DNA from: CAZXBB01 sp964638815
GTDB lineage: Bacteria > Planctomycetota > Phycisphaerae > Phycisphaerales > SM1A02
Assembly: GCA_964638815.1 (NCBI GenBank)
Contig: CAZXBB010000360.1
Coordinates: 1 to 41,164 of the forward strand
Direction of reading: 5' to 3'
DNA: 41,164 nucleotides
Positions 7,905-15,329 of this stretch are shown in pieces; position 1 is the stretch's first letter; every line of letters starts with the position of its first letter. The position numbers and the translations under genes are program-made. The notes beneath the pieces are model-generated. The model ran no database searches, had not been told where the DNA came from, and worked only from the letters and a program-made list of their open reading frames with translations.

Positions 7905-9205
7905 TGCGGCATCGGAAAGCGCGAGCAAAGCGCCCGGACCTCTTCGCGCACCTCCGCGCACAGCTTCGCGTCGCCGCTCGCTCCCATGACCCGGTCGAGC
8001 AGCGCCGCCACCTGGTGCATCTCCGGCTCGCGCATGCCCCGCGTGGTCAGCGCCGGGGTGCCGAGGCGGAGGCCGCTCGTGACCATCGGCTTGCGCGGAT
8101 CGTTGGGTATGCCGTTCTTGTTGACGATGATCCCGGCGGTCTCGAGCCAGCCCTCGGCGTCGGCGCCGGTCAGCCCGGCGTCGCGCGGGCGGAGATCGAC
8201 GAGCATGAGGTGGTTGTCCGTGCCGCCCGAGCAGAGCCGGTAGCCGTGGGACACCAGCGCGTCGGCGAGCGCGGCCGCGTTCGCGACGATCTGCTTCGCG
8301 TAGGTGGTGAACTCCGGCCGCAGCGCCTCGCCGAATGCGACCGCCTTCGCGGCGATGACGTGCATGAGCGGTCCGCCCTGGCTTCCGGGGAAGACCTTGC
8401 GGTCAACGAGCTTCGCGATCTCCTCGTCGTCGGAGAGCACGAGTCCGCCCCGGGGTCCGCGCAGCGTCTTGTGCGTCGTCGTCGTGACGATGTGGGCGTG
8501 CGGGAACGGCGACGGGTGGACGCCCGCCGCGACGAGGCCCGCGATGTGGGCGATGTCCGCCATCAGCCGCGCGCCCACCTTGTCCGCGATCGCGCGGAAG
8601 CGTGCGAAGTCGATGATGCGTGAGTACGCCGAGTACCCGCAGATGATGAGCCGCGGTCTGCACTCGGTCGCGATCCGCTCGATCGCGTCGTAGTCGAGCG
8701 TCTCGGTGTCGGGGTCGAGGTCGTAGTCGACGATGTTGTAGAAGGTGCCCGAGAAGTTCACCTTGAGGCCATGGCTGAGGTGCCCGCCCGACTTGATCGG
8801 CAGCGAAAGGACCGTGTCGCCCGGGTCGCACATCGCCATGAACGCCGCGACGTTGGCGTTCGCGCCGGAGTGCGGCTGCACGTTGGCGAAACCGCAGCCG
8901 AAGAGCTGCTTCGCGCGATCGCGCGCGAGATCCTCGATGGCATCGTGGTGCTCGCAGCCGCCGTAGTAGCGGCGGCCGGGGTAGCCCTCCGCGTACTTGT
9001 TCGTCATCCACGTCCCGACCGCGTGCATGACCGCGGGGCTGACGTGGTTCTCCGAGGCGATCAGCTCGAGCGTCGTCGCCTGCCGCTCCGCTTCGTCGGC
9101 GAGCACGCGCGCGACCTCGGGATCCTGCCGTTCGAGGAGCTCGAGCAGGGCGACGGACAACGGGTCGAGCGCGGTCGACGACGCGGCGCGGGAAGTCGTG
9201 GTCAT
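7901..9205 (-). CDS. glyA: Serine hydroxymethyltransferase
   Basis: The protein has 434 residues, the normal size. It interconverts serine and glycine while charging tetrahydrofolate with a one-carbon unit, in the cytoplasm with PLP. Visible family blocks are LELIASENHVSPAVM, TNKYAEGYPGRRYYGG, NVQPHSGANAN, and the PLP lysine in VTTTTHKTLRGPRGG (K246). The C-terminal folate-side segment has GTPALTTRGM. The ATG at 9205 is preceded on the minus strand by TATGAT only 6 bases away, so a leaderless transcript from its own promoter is possible. It also follows a zinc-ribbon membrane protein gene by 42 bases in the same direction. Confidence 0.97.
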   Translation of the reverse strand: MTTTSRAASSTALDPLSVALLELLERQDPEVARVLADEAERQATTLELIASENHVSPAVMHAVGTWMTNKYAEGYPGRRYYGGCEHHDAIEDLARDRAKQLFGCGFANVQPHSGANANVAAFMAMCDPGDTVLSLPIKSGGHLSHGLKVNFSGTFYNIVDYDLDPDTETLDYDAIERIATECRPRLIICGYSAYSRIIDFARFRAIADKVGARLMADIAHIAGLVAAGVHPSPFPHAHIVTTTTHKTLRGPRGGLVLSDDEEIAKLVDRKVFPGSQGGPLMHVIAAKAVAFGEALRPEFTTYAKQIVANAAALADALVSHGYRLCSGGTDNHLMLVDLRPRDAGLTGADAEGWLETAGIIVNKNGIPNDPRKPMVTSGLRLGTPALTTRGMREPEMHQVAALLDRVMGASGDAKLCAEVREEVRALCSRFPMPH

Positions 9206-9211
9206 GGGCCC

Positions 9212-9217
9212 ATCATA
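9212..9217 (-). promoter_or_regulatory. Possible -10 element (TATGAT) for glyA
   Basis: On the minus strand TATGAT lies 6 bases from the glyA ATG with no Shine-Dalgarno sequence between. If it is used, transcription would start at or near the A of ATG. No -35 match stands out. Confidence 0.25.
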
Positions 9218-9247
9218 GAGGCGGCCGCGGAAGCGGGGAAGCCGGGT

Positions 9248-10240
9248 TCAGTCCCCCAGCAGCCCGAACGCCACGCCGATGACGACTGGCACGAGGAGGA
9301 TCGAGAGCACGCCGAGCAGCAACGCGACCGCCGGACCGTGCGGCAGCATGAGGTAGCGCCTGATCGCGATCGCCCACCAGGTGATCAGCGCGGGGATCGG
9401 AACGAGGATCACGCCCCACCGCGCGTGCGCGGCTGCGTCGCCCAGACGCGCCGGAAAAATCATGGCGAGCGTAAGCGCCAGGACGAAGAGGCACGCGGCC
9501 AGGCTCGGGATGATGAGGCTGTAGCCGGCGACGCGCCACACGTGCGCCCACCGCACCTTCGCGCGCCGTCGCGTGACGGGCAGCAGCACGAACGTGACCG
9601 GCATGATCAGCAGCACGCAGGCGGCGAAGCACCAGGACGCGCCCGCGAGCGCGATCTCCTCCGCGAGATCGGACGCGCCGGTCCCGAACGACTCGTACAG
9701 CGTCGCCGGCGGCGGGTAGGACGTGGTGCCGCCGCCCCGCACGAAGATCAGGCCGGCCGACGTGCCGGAGAACGGCCGGAACATGGCGTCGAGGACGGCT
9801 TCGGCATAGGGGTACGCCACGCCGACGACGCCGGGGGTCCGCGCGGTGTGGTACCGAACGCTGACCGCGACGACGCCCTGCTGCATCCACGCGAGAAGCA
9901 GCGGGATCAGCAGGAGCAGCAATGCGTAGCCGACGAGCCGGCGCCCCCGCACGGGGTGACTCATCTTCATCGTCGTCCAGAAGCGTCGTGGCCGCAGCGA
10001 CCGCAACAGGGTCCGGGCCGCGCCGCGGAGCACACCGCGAGCCCCGCTTGCGTACTCGACCGACCACGAGGGCACGAACTTGTGCGTCGCGAGAAGCTCC
10101 GCCCATCGCACCGCGAGGCCGCACTCCGTGCAGACACCCTCGAGTGGGCACGACGTCGTCCACCGGGCGGCAGCCCCGCGCAGGTCGTAGCCGCATCGCG
10201 GGCACTGCAGAGAGGATGGGGAAACGTCTGGCGCAGACAT
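9248..10240 (-). CDS. Zinc-ribbon membrane protein of unknown function
   Basis: The protein has 330 residues from the ATG at 10240; in-frame ATGs at 10249 and 10255 add only MPMSP. An N-terminal zinc-ribbon has LQCPRCGYDLRG and, about 20 residues on, VCTECGL, giving two CxxC pairs. Then come at least five hydrophobic segments, including RLVGYALLLLLIPLLLAWM, GASWCFAACVLLIMPVTFVLL, YSLIIPSLAACLFVLALTLAMIF and VALLLGVLSILLVPVVIGVAF. Proteins with this CPxCGYDLRG start plus a membrane domain are, from memory, widespread in Planctomycetota and lack an assigned role. It precedes glyA on the same strand and diverges from 10330. Confidence 0.7.
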   Translation of the reverse strand: MSAPDVSPSSLQCPRCGYDLRGAAARWTTSCPLEGVCTECGLAVRWAELLATHKFVPSWSVEYASGARGVLRGAARTLLRSLRPRRFWTTMKMSHPVRGRRLVGYALLLLLIPLLLAWMQQGVVAVSVRYHTARTPGVVGVAYPYAEAVLDAMFRPFSGTSAGLIFVRGGGTTSYPPPATLYESFGTGASDLAEEIALAGASWCFAACVLLIMPVTFVLLPVTRRRAKVRWAHVWRVAGYSLIIPSLAACLFVLALTLAMIFPARLGDAAAHARWGVILVPIPALITWWAIAIRRYLMLPHGPAVALLLGVLSILLVPVVIGVAFGLLGD

Positions 10241-10329
10241 GGGAGACATGGGCATTCGAGGAGGCGTTCGGCGGGCCGGTCACGGTACCATGCGGATCGG
10301 ACGCCGAATCTCCCGCCCGGCGAGAACGC

Positions 10330-10914
10330 ATGCGCAACGTCACCATCTGGAGCGTGCTCACCCTGATCACTGTCCTCGCCGGCGGCGGTGGCACGCTGCT
10401 GTTCGACCGGATGGAGCTGCGACGCTGGGGCGAGAGCGGCATCGCGATTCCGCTCGGCCAGGCCTACGAGGTGGACCTGCCCGCCGGGTCGACGGTGGTC
10501 TACTACGAGTCGTCCGCGCAGGTGCCGACGCACGACGTGCTGCTCGCCATGCGCGACGGCGACGGCCGCCTCGTTCCGCTCCGCCCCCCCGCCGAGGACA
10601 ACAGCTACCGGCTGAACGGCGACGGGTGGTCGGGTCGCGCGCTCTGGGAGTACGCCGATCTTCCCGAGGGCACGTACACGGTCGTCGTCACCAACTCGCA
10701 CTACGAGCGGAACGAGGACATCCCCGAGGACGATCGCGTCGTCTTCGTGAAGGAGCCGAACACGCTCGCCGACGTGCACGCGCGGCGACGCCGCATTCAC
10801 CTCTTCGGCGTCGGCATCACGCTGGTGCTGGCGGCGGGGTTCTACGGGGCGCACCTGCGCGCGGGGCGGGCGGGGCGGGCAGAGCGGGCGGGGCGGGCGG
10901 GGCGGGCGCGGTGA
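10330..10914 (+). CDS. Two-span membrane protein of unknown function with a repeat-built C-terminal tail
   Basis: The protein has 194 residues from the ATG at 10330, where a membrane segment begins (VTIWSVLTLITVLAGGGGTLLF). A roughly 125-residue exported beta-rich domain follows (IPLGQAYEVDLPAGSTVVYYE, LPEGTYTVVVTNSHYE), then a second membrane segment (LFGVGITLVLAAGFYGAHL). The tail is GRAGRAERAGRAGRAGRAR, encoded by a GGGCGGGCG minisatellite at 10857-10911. The frame is open further upstream, but that part is antisense to the neighbour and unconvincing. No family is recognised. It starts about 90 bases from the divergent zinc-ribbon protein gene. Confidence 0.6.
   Translation: MRNVTIWSVLTLITVLAGGGGTLLFDRMELRRWGESGIAIPLGQAYEVDLPAGSTVVYYESSAQVPTHDVLLAMRDGDGRLVPLRPPAEDNSYRLNGDGWSGRALWEYADLPEGTYTVVVTNSHYERNEDIPEDDRVVFVKEPNTLADVHARRRRIHLFGVGITLVLAAGFYGAHLRAGRAGRAERAGRAGRAR
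10857..10911 (+). repeat. GGGCGGGCG minisatellite coding the GRA-rich tail
   Basis: A roughly 10-base unit (CGGGGCGGGC) is repeated five times with one AGA interruption, right up to the stop codon at 10912-10914. It encodes alternating Gly-Arg-Ala on the predicted cytoplasmic or exported tail of the membrane protein. Confidence 0.7.
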
Positions 10915-10978
10915 GCATCGACCAGCCCGCACGCGAGCGCTCACGCGAGCGGATGCCCGCTGCATGAGCCGGTTCCTG

Positions 10979-10984
10979 CATAAT
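10979..10984 (+). promoter_or_regulatory. Possible -10 element (CATAAT) for ogt
   Basis: CATAAT, preceded by CTG, lies 18 bases before the ATG at 11003. It supports that start over the one at 10964. No clear -35 is seen. Confidence 0.25.
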
Positions 10985-11002
10985 GCGGGCCAGGTCGTAC
11001 CC

Positions 11003-11521
11003 ATGCGCTACCGCATCCTGCACACGCCGACCGGTCCGTTCGCCGTCTGCGAGCATGACACGCGCGGCCTCCGGCTCATGTGGGTCGATGGTCCCGACGA
11101 CGCCCGCCTCGCCGGCGCCGACCCCGACCCCGACCTCCAGCCCGAGCTGACCGCCCGCCTCGCGCAGTACTTCGGCGGCGCCCCCGTCGACTTCGACGAC
11201 GTGTCGCTTCCCGACGCGGATGACGACTTCTTCGCGCAGTGCTGGGCGGCCTGCCGCACCATCGCGCGCGGCACGACCCGCACGTACGGCCAGCTCGCCG
11301 GGATGGCCGGCGCGACGACCGGGGCCGCCCGCGCCGCGGGCCAGGCCATGCGTCACAACCCGTTGCCCATCGTGATTCCCTGCCACCGCGTCGTCGCCGC
11401 CGGCGCGCGGATCGGCGGCTTCGGCGGCAGCGTCGATCCGGCCGGTGTCAATCTGCGCACCAAGCGCTGGCTGCTCACGATGGAGGGCGCGCTGGAGCCG
11501 GGACTCTGGGGTGAGGCGTGA
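11003..11521 (+). CDS. ogt: Methylated-DNA--[protein]-cysteine S-methyltransferase
   Basis: The protein has 172 residues. It removes methyl groups from O6-methylguanine by suicidal transfer to its own cysteine. The active-site block IVIPCHRVV carries C127, and the DNA-binding helix and wing appear as TRTYGQLAGMAG and ARAAGQAMRHNPLP. The end GGFGGSVDPAGVNLRTKRWLL matches the family. The ATG at 11003 was preferred over 10964 because the family starts this way (YRILHTPTGPFAV) and because a CATAAT -10-like hexamer at 10979-10984 lies upstream of it. Confidence 0.9.
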   Translation: MRYRILHTPTGPFAVCEHDTRGLRLMWVDGPDDARLAGADPDPDLQPELTARLAQYFGGAPVDFDDVSLPDADDDFFAQCWAACRTIARGTTRTYGQLAGMAGATTGAARAAGQAMRHNPLPIVIPCHRVVAAGARIGGFGGSVDPAGVNLRTKRWLLTMEGALEPGLWGEA

Positions 11522-11610
11522 GTCACGAGACGCGAGTCCCGTGTCTCGCGCCGGAGCGCCGGGCCCGACCCTCAGACGCGAGACTCGGGACCCGGGACCC
11601 GGGGACTTCC

Positions 11611-11616
11611 TATGAT
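11611..11616 (+). promoter_or_regulatory. Possible -10 element (TATGAT) for the UDP-glucose dehydrogenase gene
   Basis: TATGAT occurs 32 bases before the ATG at 11649, after a GC-rich block of GGGACCC units (11585-11605) that leaves no recognisable -35. The same hexamer occurs before glyA. Confidence 0.25.
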
Positions 11617-11648
11617 GCGGCGAACCCCCGCAACGCAAGGAACACACC

Positions 11649-13007
11649 GTGCACCTCACGATGGTTGGCTCCGGGTACGTCGGTCTCGTCACCGGGGCGT
11701 GCCTCGCGAACACCGGCAACGACGTGATCTGTCTCGACGTGGACGAGGCGAAGATCGCCATGCTGCGTCGCGGCGAGACGCCCATCTTCGAGCCCGGGCT
11801 CTCGGAGATGATTCAGCGCAACGCGAAAGCGGGCCGGCTGTCGTTCACGACCGACCGGACCGCGGCTTACGCGGACGCCGCCGCGATCTTCATCTGCGTC
11901 GGCACGCCCCCCGACGAGGACGGCTCCGCGGATCTCCAGCACGTGCTCGCGGCCGCCGAGGACATCGCCGACGTGATCGATCGCGGCGGCCCCGACCAGA
12001 AGGCGAAGCTCATCGTCTTGAAGTCCACCGTGCCGGTGGGTACGGGCCACAAGGTGCGCGACCGGATTCGTGCGAAGACCAGTGCCCCCTTCCACATCGC
12101 GAGCAACCCCGAGTTCCTGAAGGAAGGCGCGGCGATCAGCGACTTCATGAAGCCCGACCGCGTGGTCTGCGGCGTCGAGAACGAGGAAGCCGGGGAGATG
12201 GTCCGGACCATCTACGCCCCGTTCGTCCTCCAGGGCAACCCCATCTTCGTGATGGACGTGCTGAGCTCCGAGATGGTCAAGTACGCGTCGAACGCGATGC
12301 TCGCGTGCAAGATCAGCTTCATCAACGAGATGGCCAATCTCTGCGAGCACTACGGGGCCGACATCGCGAGCGTGCGGCGCGGCATGTGCGCCGACAGGCG
12401 CATCGGCAACCAGTTCCTCTACCCGGGCCTCGGGTACGGCGGGAGCTGCTTCCCGAAGGACACGCGCGCAGTCGTGGGCATGGGGCAGGCCGCGGGCTTC
12501 GAGTGCAAGCTCAACGCGGCGGTCCACGAGGTGAACCAGGACCAGCGTCGCCGGTTCTGGGGGAAGATCGACAAGCACTTCGGCGGGGATCTCGCGGGGC
12601 GCACGCTCGCTTTCTGGGGCATCGCGTTCAAGCCGCAGACCGACGACATCCGCGAGGCGCCGTCCATCACGCTCATGGAATGGGCGGTCGAGGCCGGGGC
12701 CACGGTCCGCGCCTTCGACGCGGTCGCCGCGACGAAGCTCAACGCCGAGATGCCGCAGGTCACGACCTTCGACAGCATGTACGAAGTGCTCGACGGCGCC
12801 GACGCGCTCGTCATCTGCACCGAGTGGAGTGAGTTCCGCCAGCCCGACTTCGAGGAGATCGCCCGCCGCCTCGCGGACAAGGTGATCTTCGACGGGCGGA
12901 ATATCTATACGCGCGAGCAGATGCAGTCGATGGGTTTCACGTACTACGCCGTCGGGCGGCCTCCCGTCAACGCCCGACCGGCCGCGCCGGCGGGCACGGG
13001 AGTTTGA
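11649..13007 (+). CDS. ugd: UDP-glucose 6-dehydrogenase
   Basis: The protein has 452 residues. It oxidises UDP-glucose to UDP-glucuronate with two NAD+, feeding exopolysaccharide and surface glycan synthesis. The NAD-binding glycines are in VGSGYVGLVTGACLA (residues 5-19), followed by VICLDVDEAKI. The substrate blocks FICVGTPPDEDGSADL and LKSTVPVGTG are present. The catalytic cysteine is C267 in GGSCFPKDTRAV, and the C-terminal domain contains FWGIAFKPQTDDIREAPS and DGRNIY. It stands alone between ogt and the tRNA gene, about 6 kb from the glycosyltransferase operon. Confidence 0.95.
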   Translation: MHLTMVGSGYVGLVTGACLANTGNDVICLDVDEAKIAMLRRGETPIFEPGLSEMIQRNAKAGRLSFTTDRTAAYADAAAIFICVGTPPDEDGSADLQHVLAAAEDIADVIDRGGPDQKAKLIVLKSTVPVGTGHKVRDRIRAKTSAPFHIASNPEFLKEGAAISDFMKPDRVVCGVENEEAGEMVRTIYAPFVLQGNPIFVMDVLSSEMVKYASNAMLACKISFINEMANLCEHYGADIASVRRGMCADRRIGNQFLYPGLGYGGSCFPKDTRAVVGMGQAAGFECKLNAAVHEVNQDQRRRFWGKIDKHFGGDLAGRTLAFWGIAFKPQTDDIREAPSITLMEWAVEAGATVRAFDAVAATKLNAEMPQVTTFDSMYEVLDGADALVICTEWSEFRQPDFEEIARRLADKVIFDGRNIYTREQMQSMGFTYYAVGRPPVNARPAAPAGTGV

Positions 13008-13020
13008 GTGCGAATCGTCC

Positions 13021-13094
13021 GGGCGTTTAGCTCAGTTGGCTAGAGCACTGCTTTTACACGGCAGAGGTCACTGGTTCGAGCCCAGTAACGCCCA
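13021..13094 (+). tRNA. tRNA-Val (anticodon UAC)
   Basis: A complete cloverleaf can be drawn. Acceptor GGGCGTT (13021-13027) pairs with AACGCCC (13087-13093), followed by discriminator A. The D arm is GCTCAGTTGGCTAGAGC, the anticodon stem is CTGCT/GGCAG with loop TTTACAC (anticodon TAC), and the T arm is ACTGG-TTCGAGC-CCAGT. CCA is not encoded. It sits 13 bases after ugd, possibly in the same transcript. Confidence 0.95.
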
Positions 13095-13174
13095 TTCGGC
13101 CTTCTTTTGAGAGGGGCAGCTGCCTCCGGTATCCTGTGGGATTCCCCGTCCCCCGCCCCGGTCTCCGGCAGATC

Positions 13175-13293
13175 CGCCACCACATCGATCCACCACATCG
13201 ACCCACCACATCGACCCACCACATCGACCCACCATGCATCGACCCGCCATGCATCGACCCGCCATGCATCGACCCGCCATGCATCGACCCGCC
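13175..13293 (+). repeat. Tandem repeat running from the intergenic region into the start of the FlgI-domain gene
   Basis: About four units of CCCACCACATCGA (12-13 bases) pass directly into four units of CCCGCCATGCATCGA (15 bases). The second set adds ATG to the same core, so each copy brings a new in-frame start codon (13234, 13249, 13264, 13279) and codes Met-His-Arg-Pro-Ala. The shared CCACC-ATCGA core shows that both sets come from one ancestral unit. Confidence 0.85.
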
Positions 13294-15180
13294 GCTTCGT
13301 ACATCGTCGCTCGCCTGCTCGTCTTCGCCGCGATCGGCGGGCTCGCCCCCGGATGCGACAGCATCGAGAAGGCCACGCCCCGTCCGCGGGCGGCGCGGGC
13401 GTCCGGGTTCGAGCTGAACGTCCCGCGCATCATGCAGGGCACGATCCGCTCGGAGTCCATCCTGCTTGGCTACAACTCCGTCATCGTGCGCGGCTACGGG
13501 CTCGTCGTCGGTCTCCAGGGTACCGGCTCGCGGGAGATGCCGCCGGCGGTTCGCGCGCACATGCTCGGCGAGATGGCCCGACGCGGCGTCGGCCAGGAGT
13601 CCGCGGGCTTCGGACACATGAAACCCGAGGCGATGCTCGATTCGCTCGACACCGCCGTCGTCATCGTCGAAGGCGTCATCCCGCCCGGCGCCGTCGCGCG
13701 CGAGACGCGTCGCGGCGTGCGACTCGATGGCACCCGCTTCGACGTGCGCGTGTACGCTGATCCTCGCACGGGCACGACGAGCCTCGAGGGCGGACAGCTC
13801 TGGACGGCGGAGCTGCGCCCCGTCGTCGGCGGCGAGGTGCTGCCGTCGGTCGGATCGCGTCAGCCCGCCGCGCTGGCGACCGCGCGCGGGCCCATCTTCG
13901 TGAACCCGTTCGCCGAGGCGGGCGGCGGCGCGACGGTCGGCATCAACCACACGATCGGCCGCATCATGAACGGCGGCGTGGCGGTCCGGGACATGCCGCT
14001 CAAGCTGCGTCTCGCCTCGCCGAGCCACGCGCGGGCCGAAGTGATCCAGGGCGCGATCAACTCCCGCTTCCCCCGCGAGCCGGGCCAGCGCGACCAGACG
14101 GCCCGCGGCGAATCCGGTGAGCTCATCCGCGTCAACGTGCCCCTGTCGTATCGCGACGAGACGGAGGCGTTCGTCGAGCTGCTGCGGCACACGACCATCC
14201 GGCAGGCCGGCGCCGAGGCGGTCGCGCTCGGCGTCAAGAGCGTCCTGCTCAACGACCCGAGCGTCGCGAACGCCGCCGCCTGGCGATGGGAGGCCCTCGG
14301 CGTCCGCGCGCTTCCGACCATTCAGGACCTCTACGACTATCCCGAGGAGCTGCCGCGTCTCGCCGCGCTGACGGCGGGCTCGCGACTCGGCGACCCGCTC
14401 GTGACGCCCGCCCTCATCGCGATGACCGAGAGCGATCTGCCGGAGGCGCGGCGCAAGGCGGTCGAGCTGCTTGCAGACCTGCCGATGGATCCGCGTATCG
14501 ACGAGTCGCTGCGCGGGCTCCTGAGCGATCCCGAGATCGACGTGCGTCTCGCGGCGTACGAGTCGGCGATCCAGCGGGCCGATCCGTTCATCAGCCGCTT
14601 CTCCGTGGACGGCAACTTCGTACTCGACGTCGTCGACTCCGACGTGCCGCTCATCTACATCACGCAGATCGGCCAGCCGCGGGTGGCGCTCTTCGGTCGC
14701 GACGTGATGCTCCGGCGCCCGACGCTGGTGGACGCCTGGTCGGGTCGGCTCCTCCTCAAGGCGTCGCCGGGCGACGAGAGCGTCGAGGTGTACTACCGGC
14801 CGGAGGACGGGGGCGAGCGGCGAATCGAGACGGCCGACGTGCGGTTGAGCGAGTTCATCCGGTTCCTCGGCCATCAGCCCACTGTCGATCGGCCGGAGCC
14901 CGGGCTCGGTCTCTCCTACGGGGAGACGGTCGGGGCCCTGTACCAGATGTGGCAGCAGGAGTCGCTCGCCCTCGACTTCAAGTCGCAGCAGGACCGCGTC
15001 CTCGCCGCGATCCTCAGCCAGCAGGCGACCCTCACCCGGACGGACCGGCCGGAGTTCGGCGATCCGGACTTCGACTTCCTCCAGCCCGCCGGCGACGAGC
15101 CGCCGCCCGACGGCTCCGGCCGGCTGCCGGACGCCGACCCCGAACCGCCGCTCAGCGTGGTGCCGGCGCCCGGCGGCTGA
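13234..15180 (+). CDS. Lipoprotein with a FlgI (flagellar P-ring)-like domain and HEAT-like repeats
   Basis: The protein has 648 residues from the first of four equivalent in-frame ATGs. MHRPA is repeated four times, then the hydrophobic stretch YIVARLLVFAAIGG leads to lipobox LAPGC (lipidated C41). Residues 87-98 read GYGLVVGLQGTG, the hallmark of FlgI, followed by the FlgI-like blocks DTAVVIVEGVIPPGA, FDVRVYADP and GRIMNGGVAVRD. About residues 370-450 are helical and HEAT-like (ARRKAVELLADLPMDPRID, LLSDPEIDVRLAAYESAI). The C-terminus is acidic and Pro-rich. True FlgI is shorter (roughly 370 residues), not a lipoprotein, and sits among flagellar genes; none is present here, so a different envelope role is likely. 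No Shine-Dalgarno sequence is visible because the repeat fills that position. Confidence 0.75.
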   Translation: MHRPAMHRPAMHRPAMHRPAASYIVARLLVFAAIGGLAPGCDSIEKATPRPRAARASGFELNVPRIMQGTIRSESILLGYNSVIVRGYGLVVGLQGTGSREMPPAVRAHMLGEMARRGVGQESAGFGHMKPEAMLDSLDTAVVIVEGVIPPGAVARETRRGVRLDGTRFDVRVYADPRTGTTSLEGGQLWTAELRPVVGGEVLPSVGSRQPAALATARGPIFVNPFAEAGGGATVGINHTIGRIMNGGVAVRDMPLKLRLASPSHARAEVIQGAINSRFPREPGQRDQTARGESGELIRVNVPLSYRDETEAFVELLRHTTIRQAGAEAVALGVKSVLLNDPSVANAAAWRWEALGVRALPTIQDLYDYPEELPRLAALTAGSRLGDPLVTPALIAMTESDLPEARRKAVELLADLPMDPRIDESLRGLLSDPEIDVRLAAYESAIQRADPFISRFSVDGNFVLDVVDSDVPLIYITQIGQPRVALFGRDVMLRRPTLVDAWSGRLLLKASPGDESVEVYYRPEDGGERRIETADVRLSEFIRFLGHQPTVDRPEPGLGLSYGETVGALYQMWQQESLALDFKSQQDRVLAAILSQQATLTRTDRPEFGDPDFDFLQPAGDEPPPDGSGRLPDADPEPPLSVVPAPGG

Positions 15181-15250
15181 GGCGGCCCTATCGTCCCCAT
15201 TGGCATTGGCACCCGCCGGACCTCGCCGTCCAGATCGCCGGATTTCGCAG

Positions 15251-15256
15251 TATCAT
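15251..15256 (+). promoter_or_regulatory. Possible -10 element (TATCAT) for smc
   Basis: TATCAT lies in an unusually AT-rich spot of the 149-base gap before smc, about 70 bases ahead of its ATG. No good -35 is visible. The site suggests that smc may have its own transcript. Confidence 0.2.
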
Positions 15257-15329
15257 GAGTCGTCTTGCCGAATCGAGGAGGGGAAGTCCCAAGGATCGGG
15301 ATCCAGGCGCGACAGGAGGTCAACGCCGC

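Noticed and set aside
13040..13222. Minus-strand short ORF reading RYWARTSDLCRVKAV over the tRNA
   Set aside because: This is the antisense of the tRNA gene, a well known spurious ORF type; the tRNA cloverleaf is perfect.
13234..15180. Annotation as flagellar flgI
   Set aside because: The FlgI signature is present, but lipidation, size, HEAT-like region and lack of flagellar neighbours argue against a standard P-ring gene, so no gene symbol was given.
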